A stretch of DNA of 64,000 bases from Populus alba (lineage: Eukaryota; Streptophyta; Magnoliopsida; Malpighiales; Salicaceae), in the NCBI RefSeq assembly GCF_005239225.2, contig NC_133297.1, forward strand, positions 10,404,147-10,468,146. Reading direction: 5' to 3'. Position 1 is the first letter of the stretch. Each line of letters begins with the position of its first letter. The notes under the pieces were generated by a model that had not been told where the DNA came from, searched no databases, and saw only the letters and a list, made by a program, of their open reading frames with translations. Positions 1 to 13,103 of this stretch are shown here, piece by piece. The translations under genes were made by a program, and so were the position numbers.

Positions 1-1737
1 TCGCTATCAAGTTTATTATTACTATATAACTATGATTATAGTTGTAAAATATATTAATAGAGGAAGGCCTTTCTCTACACCGATAGACACTGTGGATCGT
101 ATCAAAGAGTAACCGTGCCAGGCAGATTTTCATTTTGATCCGTGGAGTTTTCATTTCTTTTAATTTGCTCCTTGACGTTTTATATTTTTCATGTTTCAGT
201 TCTTAAATTTTATTTCCAGTATGTTTTAGTCCATGAATTCTAAGAAATTAGAGAAAAAGTCACTGCAAAAAAAGAAAGAGAGAGAGATATTTTGGACGAT
301 CACATTATAACTATTAAAAAAAAAGCAAATCTTGATGGTAATGAGCTTGCATTTTTTTAAAATGAAAGCTTACTGGTAGTTCAGACTGTTTTTTTTCAGC
401 TTTAATTATATAAACAATAAAAAGAAAAGTAGATCGAGAGTAGCTAAGAACATTTTTTTTTTTTTTGGTGAGCGGAATGTTGACTTTTGATAACTTTTCA
501 TCAATATTTTTTAATGAATCTCTCTCCTCTCTCTAAGTCAAGGATTTAAATGTAAATAAAATAAAATTTAAGATCAAAACTTTAAATTGTTAAACTAAAT
601 GGATCAAAAATAAAATCAATACAAATATTTAGGCAAAAATTTGTCAAAAGGCATGTCTTTGAACAATAAACCTAGAAAAGCCCTCTATTATTTTTTTATT
701 AGATTTAATCTCTGATTTTTTTTTTCAGAAGCAACAAGACTAATTTTTTTTTATAAAATAAAACATCAATTTTATATCAAGATATTTTTAAAAAACCTTA
801 CTAAAAATAAATTATAAAATTTAATTCAAAACTAATATATTTTGAAATGATAAAATTAAAAATAATAACCTCTCATAGTGTTTTTTTTATAAAAAAACTG
901 AAATCAAAACGCATCCAAGAGAACATGGTACCCGACTCCTACAAAGATTTTATGATTTATCAATCCTTAGTAGCTAGCTCCTCCGTGCCATTATCGTTAT
1001 TACTTATCATTACTCTCTCTCGTTATGCCTAAAAAACAAGCAAAGTGTACCGAAGTAGCTAGGGCACGTCCAGGCAGCCCAGCGACCCGAGCCTCTCACA
1101 ACGGGGTCCACAGTGTTAAATTTGCACGGGGATGCGTGAGGGCGATGGCACCAAACCCAACTACCCAAAATACCCACTCCTCTGTAATCATATGCATTTG
1201 TTTGGCATTTCCCATTATGGAGGCTTGAGGAGTTAGCTTTTGGATTTACATCTTGCTTCCACTGCCAGTATGCTAGGGTTACGTGTCCTGGGCTGCGCTG
1301 TCTTTGTCCTCCAGCTACGCAACTCTCGTGCCCTTCTTCTTCCCTGCCCTTCTTCTTCCCTTCCATGTCTTTTTTACGTGTTTGATCATCAACTGTACGT
1401 GTTCCTTGGTGTCCATGAATGCTGGACTATCTCGATGCCGAATGCATCCAGCACTAGCAAAATTCAAAGAGGAAATGATGGTAGGTAGTGTTAAAGAATA
1501 ATATAAATCATATCTTTTTTATAATTTACCTAACAATTTAAATTTTTGAATTGAATTGATTCTTTAACATGATATCAAAGGTTTTAATAATCAAAGCCTA
1601 ACAGAATAAACGATGTGATTAAACTTACGGGCCTGAATCTTTAAGAGGTGATCTCCAGCGTATGTAGGAGACAATGATTCGTTCCTTCATTGATGAGGAT
1701 GGGCATCATCGGGGCTTCAAGGCATCACCACTGATCT

Positions 1738-1770
<33 letters not shown>

Positions 1771-4100
1771 TACGCAAAGGCACATAAAGAACAATCAACT
1801 CCCACATCCATATATGTCTTTCCTTTGCCTGCAAAACGAGCTACAACCACCCAAAGTCACCGCTTTAAAGAGGTTGAGAATTCCAATTTTCACTCCTTGC
1901 CAGAGGAATGATGATCTTCTCTTGAAAACATTATTATTTTGATAGATTTTTGATTAAAACATATTTTGTAAACCAACGATTATTATATTTTTAAATACCA
2001 TCTAAAATGACCGAGGATCATGTTTTTGAAAGAAATGAATACAGTCAAATATTTTTTTATGATTAATTTATATATATCTCAATTAATTTTTTAAAATTAA
2101 CATAATTGATTTTACTCCCTCGACTAGAAGCTAAAGATAGTCATCTGTGACTTTCCAATTCCCACTTGGATCTGGCAAGTGATTGCTTGGCCCTGGTCCT
2201 CCAGCTATACTCTATAGATATGTGATGCATATGATAAAGATTTTCCAGTAATTGAGAAGAAACTCAAAGGACGTGTTTGCCCCTCGATATCAATTGAGTC
2301 GCTGGAAAAAATCATTGTAACACACACGATGACAGGTGTCTGTATAATTTCAGCTACTTTTTTTAGTTTTTATTTATAAAAAAAACAGCACCATCATCAA
2401 AAATATTTTACAAGTATAACTGGGAATTTATTTTTTTTGGTTCTAGCTTGGTATTAGGTGGTTGCATTTATAGAAATAGTATAACTAGGATATCTGCTGG
2501 ATTTTTTTTTTAAATTTTTTAAGGGTTTTACCGTTAATAGTAGTGCTATCCTTGAAAATAAATAAAAATACTAATTGAGTTCAAGATTCAAAATTAAATC
2601 AAAAAATAATAAAATAGACAAAAATAACAACTTCTTAATCTAATTTGAAGGACTTCCCGACATTAACTAGTCATAACGAACCAAAACATTATAAAATCGG
2701 GCCATCCAGAATTTTCTAAAATAATTTGGACTGATCTTTAGATAAAAAATTATATTTATTTTTCATCAAGAATATTGTTTAGCACAACTAAATCTCTTTC
2801 TATAACTAGATATGTCCATTTGATTTAAAAATATAAATGTTAGGCTTTTCAAAGTGGTCAATAGATAAAAATAAACTTCATATCATTTAATGCAACTGGA
2901 ATTGAAATTATCTCTAAAAATTCAAATTGGTAACACACATCAAAGATATTTTAAACAAAAAATCTTATCATTAGTTTCTTTTCTCAAAATATAAAATACA
3001 CATTTTTTAGTTAACTGGGATGAGAATTGATTTTCATCTAATTTTCTTGAAATCACGAACTTTATAAATAATTTTCTTCAATTAAACTTGGAACAGTGAA
3101 AAAAAACTTTACAAATTACGGATTTTAATAGTGTTAAAAATAAAGTCAGGTATTTCATGATTTTCTCTATGATCTTGATGACAAAAAGGCATGCCCTTTC
3201 AGCAGAACTTCTGTAACAGTAGATATCTAGATATGGACGTGCATGGAAGGAGTGGTTTCGTTGGTAATATTTATCATGAATAGGGGATCCAATTGAGATT
3301 TTTGTTTTGGGGGACTCGACTGACATATGAATTTTAGCTGGGAGACGACCAAGTACTTCACCGGAAAAAGAGCATTATCACCAGAAATCGTGCGAGCAGA
3401 ATTCAGAGGACGACTCCCTGCCTACAGATACAACAACCAAACTGGTGAAGAACAATTTGTTAACCTAACATGGGTTCGAGAATCCAATTGTTCTTTGCAT
3501 TATCGCCCATGTTTTGGAGAATTTGCGCTCCTGCCTTCTATAGAATTATTATTACTGGACTTCTAATTAACATTAGCATGGACTCGGGCATGCCTTTTCC
3601 TGTAAAAATCAATGTTTAGGTAATGTAATTACGTTTTAACTAAAAAAATAAATAATAATGATAGTAAACCATGATAACTTAGAGAAAAAAACTTAAGAAA
3701 ATAAAATTAAATGAAAAAAACCAATTTAAATCAACCCGAGATAACATAGATATATAACCTAATATATATAAAACATAGTTTCTAACAACATTTCAATTAT
3801 GAAAGGATAGTTTTTCGAAGGAAATATTATTTCTGTATAGAAATTCATCTTCTACATTGCATTCGATGGCTTCCACTGATTTTCTAAAGCATGATGTGCC
3901 TGTAGACAATAAGAAGACTAGCATTCTAGTTAGATATATGCAAATTCAGACCTCTGAAAAACAAACAAAACATACACTTTGCAGCATCAGATGTAGAATC
4001 CTCATTAACAGCTACTCCACACACAAATTCTCAAGTCAAAGCTGCTTGAACTCAGTCTAAGTCTAAGACAAAATGAACATCTGAAGCATCAACCTTGCAC
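1..4100. other. Non-coding stretch, no gene recognised
   Basis: AT-rich sequence with scattered homopolymer runs and an (AT)n microsatellite near 1,739-1,768. A GC-richer patch at about 1,020-1,480 has short open frames on both strands, but no product is recognisable. A 79-codon open frame at 3,327-3,566 (+) is GC-richer than its surroundings, has no recognisable domain and has a 60-codon-scale open frame on the opposite strand just upstream. I do not call it a gene. Confidence 0.5.
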
Positions 4101-4141
4101 CTTCCTGCTCCTGTCAAAAGGAAGTAGGGTTTTAACAATAC

Positions 4142-5875
4142 CTATTGCATCGCAGGAATTGATCCTCCAGCAGCGACTATCTGCTGCTCCAGCTACAAAG
4201 TCCAACAAAGGGGAGTAAAAATGAATACTAACATTAAGATACTAAAATCACTGATATTACAAGATATTCAGATGTTGAACAAGCAAGCTGTGTTTCTTGA
4301 TCACCAAAAAGACAACAAGATAGTAAAGGAAACTCTTCCCGCAATTCTTCTTTACAGCACAAGATCAGGAACTGGAAGTTAAATCAAATGAAGCAAGTTT
4401 TTTTCAAGGCACGTAGAGCAATGAGCTTATTTTCTGGCATATAAACGGATGAAATAGATGGTGGGAATGCTTTCTTTGATTATCAAATACCTCCTGGGAA
4501 ACTAAAAACTACCTTAAACTTACCTTGAATAAAGCTTGAAGATTGTTCTTCAGTTGAATGCACTCATGATTCACTTGTTGGAGACATCTCACACACCTGC
4601 ACCAACAATTAATATCACACCAGTGAATCAAACTCCAGTCACAGATGCTCAGACATTTTGACAGATTGATAATGTAATTTCATTCTATATAAAAAGCCAT
4701 ATAAGATCAAACCAATTAATTAGCATAAATAAAAAACAGTTTACATCCCCTAGCTTCCATCTAAGATTAACAATTGAGAGGACCAGACTAGGATACCCAC
4801 CCATCATGATCGAGTGAAATTTAAATTAAAGAAAAAAGTTTAATTTGATTTTTTCGACCTAAATCTTGTATGATCTCCAATAAATCAGCATACTTAGTCT
4901 AGGGATTTATAATAGAGAAACTTCCAAGCGCAAATGGCTAACGTTAGAAGGACATGCAATAAAAGGGTGAAGAGAAGCTTACCCGTCACGGTTTTGGCCT
5001 TCACAGTGAGTCTTGAAGGCAATGCAGACATTTTGAATTCTTGCTGCACCAATGCTGTTAACCATACAAAGGAATACTGTAAGCAAAACAAATAATAAAA
5101 GAAAAAAGTGACACAAGTTTCGAAAAATCCCTGGGAATGTATTAGACTATCACTAACATTGTTGCAGCAAATGGATTCAATAAACATCTGTATGCGATCC
5201 TAGAAATGAGTAGAGCACCAATCAGGAAATGAGTTTGAAAGTTACCTAGAACTACTACCCTTCAATTGATGAACATGAGAATCTACCTGCTTGAAATCTA
5301 CAATCTGCTGTTCTCTGAACGTACAAGAAATAACCCAAATAAGCAATTTTGGAATCAAACTTAGTAGATATACAAGAAATCCAAGAAACTAAAGACAATA
5401 AAGGTTATGGGACAACACACTCACAAAGCTTTGGCCATATTGTTAACGAGCTTCTCACAATCTTCAAAGAAAAGAGACACCACTTCCACCACAAAACCAG
5501 GACTGCTCTCATCTTGCAGCCTCTGCAACTGAGTAAACTGATCGTCCACAAAACCCTTCTCAAAACCAAAAACACCCATTATTTAAAAAACAAAATATCA
5601 CCCAAGAAGCTTATTCCACCAAAGCTTAAGCTTAATCGATTTTGTATTCTAAAGAAATTAAAAACAACAAAAATGAGTTCTTTTTTGTATCCTAATTATG
5701 ATTTTCCCAGAAACACTCTCCATAGAATCAACAGACAGGATGTTTAGAAAGGAACAACCAACCATCCTTTTAAAAAACCCAACGAAACAGAAAGAGAGAT
5801 GTATACACTGACCTCTCGGTAGAGAAAAGCTGAGAAATCAGCAATCTGTCCCCGCAACTGACTGAGAAGATCCAT
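4142..5875 (-). CDS. AHP1: Histidine-containing phosphotransfer protein (AHP1-like)
   Basis: Relay protein of cytokinin two-component signalling: it takes a phosphate from the receiver domain of a hybrid histidine kinase and passes it to response regulators, moving between cytosol and nucleus. I assembled six exons with GT-AG borders: 5813-5875, 5425-5555, 5246-5314, 4983-5054, 4524-4596 and 4142-4192. They join in frame to 459 nt, or 152 aa, the usual AHP length. The HPt motif [12 protein letters not shown] lies at about residues 80-91, with the phospho-accepting His first. The N-terminus [14 protein letters not shown] and the C-terminus [16 protein letters not shown] match AHP1-type proteins. 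The ATG at 5875 is the only start that gives this N-terminus. All key residues are present, so it should be a true AHP and not a pseudo-HPt. No frame breaks were seen. The family assignment is firm; the specific paralogue is less so. Confidence 0.93.
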
Positions 5876-5972
5876 GGATTTAGGTTTTCAAAGAGTAAAA
5901 TGTTTACAGGGACCGGGATTAGTTGACAATACTAACATCAATCAATCAAACAGGATTCTTTTCTGGCTTCGC

Positions 5973-5981
5973 CTTAAATAG
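5973..5981 (-). promoter_or_regulatory. Possible TATA-like box of the AHP gene
   Basis: On the minus strand the sequence CTATTTAAG sits about 100 bp upstream of the AHP start codon. That spacing allows a short 5' leader. It is a weak motif in an AT-rich region. Confidence 0.3.
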
Positions 5982-5989
5982 TCAAGTAC

Positions 5990-7380
5990 ATATGACTTTT
6001 AGGAAACGCTCAGGTTTCCAGGAAACTCCCTGATGAGTTGCCCAAAAGATTCTCCAAGTGGATGAACCATTCATTATTCACTGTTTTTGGCCTTTTCTTT
6101 TCTCTCTTCCTCTTGTTTCTGGGTAGTACCTGGTGCATAAAAGATTGGATTCCATGGAAGAATAAAAAACCTTATCTTTGCACTACCAGCTCATGGTCGG
6201 CTCAATCCAGGTGAGGTGTTGTCCACTTTGGCCACTAAATTTATAGTTTTTTCCCAACTCCCACGAAAGGCACTTCATGCTTTTGTGACTTTGACGATCC
6301 TTGTAAGCCTAACACCATTTTATAACTCATCCGATGTAAGATCGTGCCTAAAATTAACATCAGAATCGTTTGATTCTTGATTTCATCCACAACCAAATCA
6401 TGGTATCAATTTTGTTCTAAATCTAGAAAATATTATGTTATTTCTCCAAGTTATGTTACGAGTGGGCCTAAAATTTCTTGAATATAAAAATAAATCAAGA
6501 TAATAAATAAATAAATCCAAGTATATGGATAGAAAATAAAACTGGAAACCAGTGATAACATAGTTTGATAATATTTTTTTTTTATTTAAATAAAATCAAT
6601 ATGTAACGTTTTAAAAGATTATCCCACCTTATTGGATAATCAATATTGTTCGATAATAAATGCTTATTTTCATCCAGAATATCAAATGATTTTTTTTGTT
6701 ATATGAAGTTATTTGAAATGATGAGATTTTCTATCTCTGATAAGATAATATATTAAAACGAAATTTTCTAACCAATTCCTTAACAAAAGGACCCCTTTTC
6801 TTTTTCTAAGTCTATGCCTTGATTCAACGATCCCAGTTCCATTCCAACATTAAACCTAGCGAGAGGTTGTTGCTGCAATTCTTAACCTCTTTTTTTTTTT
6901 TTAGGAAAATTTGTCCTGAGGATTGTAATTAACAATTCTTCGACGGCCTGTTTGTATGGCTTCTCTTCAGGCTATTCAATGTCTCTTCCACAAAAACTGA
7001 CATCAATCACGAAATTGTTCTTCTTGTAAGAGGTGATTGGAGAGGTAGCATCCGCCTGTGACGGTGGTATGGTTTTTACTTAGAGGGTGTTTGGGAGTGT
7101 GGTTACTGTTGCTTTTTAAAGTGTCAGCACATTATTACTTCCAAACTAAAAAAAAAATTCTTATGAAAAGCGCTTTCAAACGCAATCCAACAGCCCCTCC
7201 TTGCAAATCAAATTTCTGGAAAGGCTAAGGCGCCTGGGCCTCTCAGGCCTGTCCGTTTCCTCTTGGCCATCTTATTTTTTGTTTTGTTTACATGTTTTTC
7301 GCCTCTTATTTTTTTAAAACAATTCGGGGAGTGGTTGGAAAAACAAGATAAATTTTGTGCTTTAAAACCAACTTTTCAAT
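5990..7380. other. Intergenic, no gene seen
   Basis: Upstream flank of the AHP gene followed by AT-rich sequence. No open frame or recognised element was found. It could include distal promoter sequence. Confidence 0.4.
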
Positions 7381-7410
7381 TATTTTTACCTTAAAACATC
7401 ATATAAATAG

Positions 7411-7775
7411 CTTGTTTAGGAATGTAATTTTGATTGTAGTTGTGGTCACGGGCGGAACAAGAAAGAAAAATCAAGGGGAGCTAAATTAAATAAAATTGTT
7501 TAAAAATGTTAAATTTTCCATTATTTTATACAAGGAGGGGCTGGGAAAATTTTCCTTGCAGGGCCCGTCAGGGCCCCTGCCTGCCCCCCTTCCTCCGTTC
7601 ACTGGTTGTGTTGTTTTTTAAAGTGTTTTTCATGTTAAAATGCATCAAAATAATATTTTTTTTATTTTTTAAAAATTAATTTTGAGATCAGCACATCAAA
7701 ACGATTCAAAATATATCAAAAATTTTAATTTTTGACAAAATAAAAAAATTAATTTTTTTAAAAACACGAGTAATT
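7411..7775. repeat. AT-rich dispersed repeat copy, interrupted
   Basis: The right part (7,605-7,775) is a copy of the short dispersed family that recurs through the window: a T-rich arm, then a core like TCAGCACATCAAAACGATTC, then an A-rich arm. Its left end (about 7,411-7,444) is separated from it by a 160-bp insertion. Confidence 0.6.
7445..7604. mobile_element. 160-bp insertion nested in a repeat
   Basis: This segment is bracketed by the same six bases, GTTGTG, at 7,439-7,444 and 7,605-7,610, as expected of a target-site duplication. Its two halves contain GC-rich ends (GGGCGGAACAAG near the left, CCTCCGTTCACTG at the right) unlike the AT-rich host repeat. It is too short to be autonomous. 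Confidence 0.45.
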
Positions 7776-8296
7776 CAACTAAAAACCTAGAAATTCACAA
7801 GATTGGATCTAATGTTTTAGAAAATTTTAAAGCCAAAAAATACCATCCAAAGGAGCTATTAGACATCAAAATCAATTTTTTTCATGGTTGAAATCAACCC
7901 CTACCAAAACTTTTCTCTCTCACTGGAATTCGATTACTCTCCCGAAACCATAGAATAATAAAACAAATAATAAAGTTGTGGGCTGGAAGTGAAATTTAAA
8001 AAGCTACAGGGGGACTGAAAACAAATAAAGATTTCTTTTATTATTTTGTTAATTAGTAATCTAATCTAATTGGTCCCCCGTGTAACAAATATGTTTTTTT
8101 CTTCCTTTTTTTTGCGTACGTTGTAGCTCTAGAAGAGCAATATTTTCTAATGTTGAATAGTTCTAAGATGAAATTGATGGAATTTACTAGTTTGGAATGA
8201 AATCGAGAATTATTTAATATTTAGTAATCTAATCTAATTTACTAGTTGCTAATCATAATACATAAAAGCAACAAAATTAATGTATATTTTCAACAT

Positions 8297-8566
8297 AGGT
8301 TTTAGACCCGGCCCGGTCCAAGGGTCTGGGTTCAGGGTTTGATCGGGTCACCGCGTCACCCAAGTTTATTTTTTTAAAAAAATAAAAACGACATGTCGTT
8401 TTAGTAAAAAAAAAAAAAAATTCAACGGGTTGCAATCTGGCTTTCTAATCCAAGTTCAACCGGGTTGTCGGGTCACACCAGGTTTTTTCTTCTCTTATTT
8501 TTTCTTTCAACCCGGCCTGGTTCCAGTCCCGGTCAACCCCATCAGCCGAGCCGAGTTTTAAAACTA
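8297..8566. mobile_element. Short terminal-inverted-repeat element (MITE-like)
   Basis: The left end reads AGGTTTTAGACCCGGCCCGG. The right end, read on the other strand, gives AGTTTTAAAACTCGGCTCGG, an imperfect 20-bp inverted repeat. The interior is rich in GGGTT/CCCGG words (for example CAACGGGTTG and CAACCGGGTTG) and has a poly-A tract near 8,407-8,420. No open frame is present, so it would be non-autonomous. Confidence 0.55.
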
Positions 8567-8884
8567 TAATTTTCAATGCTCTTCATATATTATAAGAAAA
8601 TATCATTTTAAAAAAAATAAACTTAGCTACATATAAGGTCATTTATTAAGAATTTATTCTTCAAGGAATAGGTTACTAATAAACATCATGATTGGAAGGT
8701 ATATTATTGGCTCCCTCCAAATTTACCATTAATTTCACTCATTCAGTGGCAATACAAGAAAGAAAGTCCAAGAGTTGCATATCAAAGGAAGTAGAAAAAC
8801 AATACAACAACAATGAATAACTCATTTGCTCACATAATTTATTATGCAAGCATCAATTTAAGATAGTGCTTGAGAACATAATTG

Positions 8885-9060
8885 GAATTGTATTTTTTAA
8901 AATTTTTAAATTTTTTTATCTAAAATTTTTTTTTATAGTTTCTAATTATTTTGATATACTGATATTAAAAATATTTTTTAAAAATAAAAAAATATAATAT
9001 TTTTATATATATTTATAAATTAAAAACACTTTAAACTATAATTATTATTACATTTTCAAA
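8885..9060. repeat. AT-rich dispersed repeat copy
   Basis: Shares the T-rich arm and the central 'gatattaaaaatattttt' / 'aattattttgatatactg' type core with the other family copies. Diverged. Confidence 0.45.
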
Positions 9061-9784
9061 TACCCTTTAAAAATAACATATTCAAATAGAAGAAAGAAAT
9101 GAATCATTGTTGTAGTAGAAACATAATGACCATTCATGGAGAGACAAAACTTTATTTGGACACCAATAAAGAGAATGAAATGATTTTGTATTGAAATAAA
9201 AAAAGAAAAATAATTTCGGAAGAATTAATAAGCATTTAAAGGATTGTAAGTGGGCGTTTGGCATTTTAATAGATTTTATAGACGTGCTTTAAAAAAAATT
9301 ATAATTATAGGTTTTGCTCAACGAGAAAATTTTTAATAAAATTTATACAAAACTATAATTTATATTGATTAATTAAATATTTTTAAAATTAGAATTAAAG
9401 TAAAATATAATTTCAAATATATCACATCACATTCTCAAACGGTCAATAAAATTTATGAATAGGGGAAGAGGGGATTATAATTGGAAAGATAACCACTATA
9501 ATTAATTAAAAACAAATGTAACTGATAAAATTAAATATAGCACATAACCATTGATATTACTGTATTTATTATTGAAATAACACATTAAAAGCTAAAAAAG
9601 CAGTGACTATATGGCTGTAAATCATAGAGAAGTGAAATGTCTATTTATGATGCAATATTAATGCATGCTATAATTTTGTTATAAAAAATATATATTCACC
9701 TCAATGTATTGGAGGAAAACACTTGTCCAATTATGAGCCCTAAAAATTTGAGAACCTAGAAGATAGTTTTACACAAATATTGTA

Positions 9785-9935
9785 ATAACGATTGATTTTT
9801 AAAGTATTTTTTATTAAAAATATATTAAATTAATGTTTTTTTAAAAAGTTTATTTTTAACTCTAACACATCATAACAATCTAAAAATATAAAAAAGAATT
9901 ATTTTAAACAAAAAAAATTATATTTTTTAAATCCA
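9785..9935. repeat. AT-rich dispersed repeat copy
   Basis: Carries the family core (AACACATCATAACAATCTAA) between a long T-rich arm and an A-rich arm. The ends are not well defined. Confidence 0.5.
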
Positions 9936-9939
9936 CTCA

Positions 9940-11060
9940 CATAAATGTGGGGAGGTAAAAGTTACTTATCATATGAATCCATTTAATACATAAAAAAAAA
10001 TGAATAATTCGAACAATTGATCCAAGAACATATTCGAACCAAACTAAACTTGAAGAAATCGAATACTTGAACCTGGAAGACAAAACAAACAAAAAAAAAA
10101 ACAACTAGAACATATATTTGAAGACTAATTGAACTTGGAATTTGCTGGAGGATGAGTTTAGGGATCCTTGTACAAATCAAGTGGGGTTCAGAGCCATGCC
10201 GTTGCTAAAAACAGAGTATTTTGGGTCGCACTTATCAATGATTACTGCTCTGGTGGACTGAATCCCTTGGTGTATCTTGCCTGGGCTACTAAACCCAATT
10301 AGCCTGTTTGTTCTTTAATGGCCATATTGTACCGAATGATTTTTTTTCTTTTTCCCCAGTATCCAATTCCTATGTAACGCAGACAAACGAAACTATACTG
10401 GTAGGTTAGGGAGCACAAACCCAAATCTGATCCTAGTAGTAAACTTCACCATGGTCCCCAAGCTAGCACCTTCCATGAATTTATGAGTCTCCATCTGCTA
10501 AATGTATACAGAGAGGGGGGAAACAGTAGGGAAGAACATGTCAGATGCACGGAAAGACTAATTAATTTGAAGGGCTTCAAAAAATCAGGAGAGCTCAAGC
10601 TCAAAATCGTGAATAACAGAAGAAAGCGTGTATGCAATTGGGAAACAGAGTTGGAACTCTATACTCATGATTCTTTTATATACATGTCGTTAAGTTCTAG
10701 GACTCTACCCTGTACATATAAGTTGGAAAACAATGGCATCCTTTTCCTTTTGTTCCAAAACATTCTCTCTTGATGTTTCCCATTTATGTACACAAGTTTA
10801 GAAACATCGTCTTTCGTTTGTTTCATGAGCTCCCTCTTCTTCTTTTTCCTCCTCTGATATGCTTTTTAGCTGCTCTCACTCTGATTTCACATGTGAGCAT
10901 GAGTTGGTACAAAATTTGGCAATACCATCCCCTTGTTTTCACAGAAAACGTATGAAATCTGAGGTTCAAATACCCAAGTGGCCAAGACTTGCTTCATCAG
11001 AACTGCCGAAAGAGACACGGAAATGGTGATTGATCTCAAAACCCAAATCAACCTGTCAGG
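9940..11060. other. Downstream flank of the RLCK gene
   Basis: About 1.1 kb with no recognisable coding exon. The part nearest 11,060 is probably the 3' UTR of the minus-strand kinase gene. The stretch at 10,180-10,800 has more balanced base composition than the surroundings, and a 96-codon plus-strand open frame at 10,483-10,773 with no recognisable features. I regard that frame as chance. Confidence 0.4.
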
Positions 11061-13103
11061 TCAATTGATATGTCTGTTCTTGGGTGAGTTGTACTCCTCT
11101 GCACCAAGGAGTTTTTCATTAGGAAAAGCTTTTCGAAAAAATGGCAATCGGATTTTTTTCATACACTTCAAGCAGCTAAGGTTACCATTCAGAATCTGGA
11201 CAACCTGCAATCCAAGTTCAAAGGCAAATCAGCATATTTTTTAGTCATCTTATGCAAGCGGTTCAATTGTAGACTTTGGAACACAAAGTTAATACAGCCT
11301 CCAAGAAAGTGCTTCATCGTAATAAGATTGAGACTGGTAAAATATTTGAAAGACAAGATTTTTGAGTTCTATACCATTTAAGTCCTATTTGAATGTTTAT
11401 CTGACAGCCGGGGTTTAATAATTAGTAACTAATAGGGATAGTAACATATGATCTTGACTTTCTAGTAAGATGGCACACCTGAATCATGTGAGGCCGCCGT
11501 ATCGAAGATTGTTGTATGCATAAAGAAGCAGCCAAGAGCACAAGATTCATTTGTCGAGCATTATAATCATCAACAAGAGCAGGATCAACTAGCTCTCCAA
11601 TCTCATTGTTCTTGAGCAACGGTTTTGCCTAAAAAATAAAATCAACCAATTCATAATTAGCACCCTCTCAGTGCATTGCTACAGTTGTTCTTTCCGAGTA
11701 CTTGGCTGCATACAAGCAAGAAAAGGTATATGAAAATCATACCCACAATACAAGGCTTTGCTGCGAGTAATCCAGAGCTCGCCGTCCCGTGACTAGTTCC
11801 AACAGCAGTACACCGAAGGCAAAAACATCAGTTTTCTCGTCTACTATTCCATGCATCAAGTATTCCGGAGCAAGATAACTGTGACAGGCAGAAATTGAAG
11901 TAATAACTTCAAACAGTCATATATATTGAATAGAAACAGTAGAAAAAGGAAATAAGTCTTAGCTTTACAAACCCGAATGTGCCTTCAAATTTGGAAACAG
12001 TGTGGTGAGTCCAATGCTCTGGTAGCCACTTTGCAAGACCAAAATCACAAATCTGAAAAAAAAATTAGTTAGGTTGTTTCTTTTCCGCTGACAAACACAA
12101 TTTGTTATCCATCTAGAAAGGAAATCAAGAATAATAAACAGAATCTACTGCTTGATACCTGAGGCTCAAAGTCCTCTGTAAGCAAAATGTTTGCAGCCTT
12201 AATATCTCTATGTATTATTCTTCTTTGGCAACCCTCGTGAAGATAGAGTAAACCATGAGCTGTCCCTAATGCAATCTTAAACCTGATATGCCATGTCAAT
12301 CTCTCTTTTGAACCTATAAAATTTAGCACTTGTTAGAAAACGAAAAGCATTTAAAAATGGAGAACTTGGCATTCATGAACTAACCATAAAGAACTGAAGC
12401 TAAGCTCCCATGTGGAGACAATTCAAGAACAAGGTGCATTCCTCCTTCAATTCCATAACCAATCAATTTAGCTGTATTGGGATGGTTCACATGGGCCATA
12501 ATCCCCATCTCAGATAAAAAGTCCCCAATAATCTCATCAGTTGTTCCTCGTGTTAAACGCTTGATTGCAACAATTTTCCCATTTTGCAAACACCCTTTGT
12601 AAACTTCAGCATAACCGCCTTTTCCAATCAGATTTTCTACACAAAAGAAAAAAAAATCCTTAAAACAGTTTATTCTATTATCGAACAAAAACCTCCACAT
12701 TTCCGAAAATTAAGCCATGCCATCACAGAACAGAACACGAACCTTGGCTGAAATTGTTTGTCGCGGCTTGGAGCTCAGAGAGAGTGAAGTTCATCCTTGG
12801 AGACTTAAAATTGCTCGAATCAGAATTCGCAAAGAGATTCGTTATAATGGTTTCTCTCATGCTACTGCTCTTTCTCATAGAGAGCTTTAGGACACCGAGA
12901 GGATGCAATGTTGCTAAAGATTTCTTCGATCTACTTCTAAGTAATTTGACAAATCCATGCCAACGAGAGGCATGTTTTGAAACCTTTTGCGCAGCCTCAG
13001 CATCCGATGTGGGGTCCTTTGAAGAACAACTCTCTGATTCTTCACTCTTAAAGTAGTCTTCAAGAACTCCAACCGGAGAGCTTGCATCCTCCTTTTTCTC
13101 CAT
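11061..13103 (-). CDS. Receptor-like cytoplasmic kinase, RLCK VI / RBK type
   Basis: Cytoplasmic Ser/Thr kinase without a signal peptide or membrane segment. Members of this group bind ROP GTPases (RBK1/RBK2) in membrane signalling. Seven exons join in frame: 12743-13103, 12385-12636, 12159-12313, 11973-12052, 11743-11878, 11479-11628 and 11061-11204; 1,278 nt, 425 aa. The N-terminal ~100 residues are Ser/Lys/Arg-rich. The kinase then begins at [20 protein letters not shown], with Gly loop [11 protein letters not shown], Lys in [37 protein letters not shown] and [19 protein letters not shown]. All catalytic residues are present. An in-frame upstream ATG at 13142 would add 13 residues; I prefer 13103, because MEKKEDASS reads as a normal start and the upstream stretch may belong to the leader. 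A CT/GA-rich leader and promoter lie upstream, to about 13,760. Confidence 0.9.

Noticed and set aside
1010..1366. 118-codon minus-strand open frame
   Set aside because: Composition-driven, overlaps open frames on the other strand, no recognisable domain or splice context.
5349..5747. 132-codon plus-strand open frame
   Set aside because: Lies antisense over exon 2 and intron 1 of the AHP gene; Lys-rich by composition.
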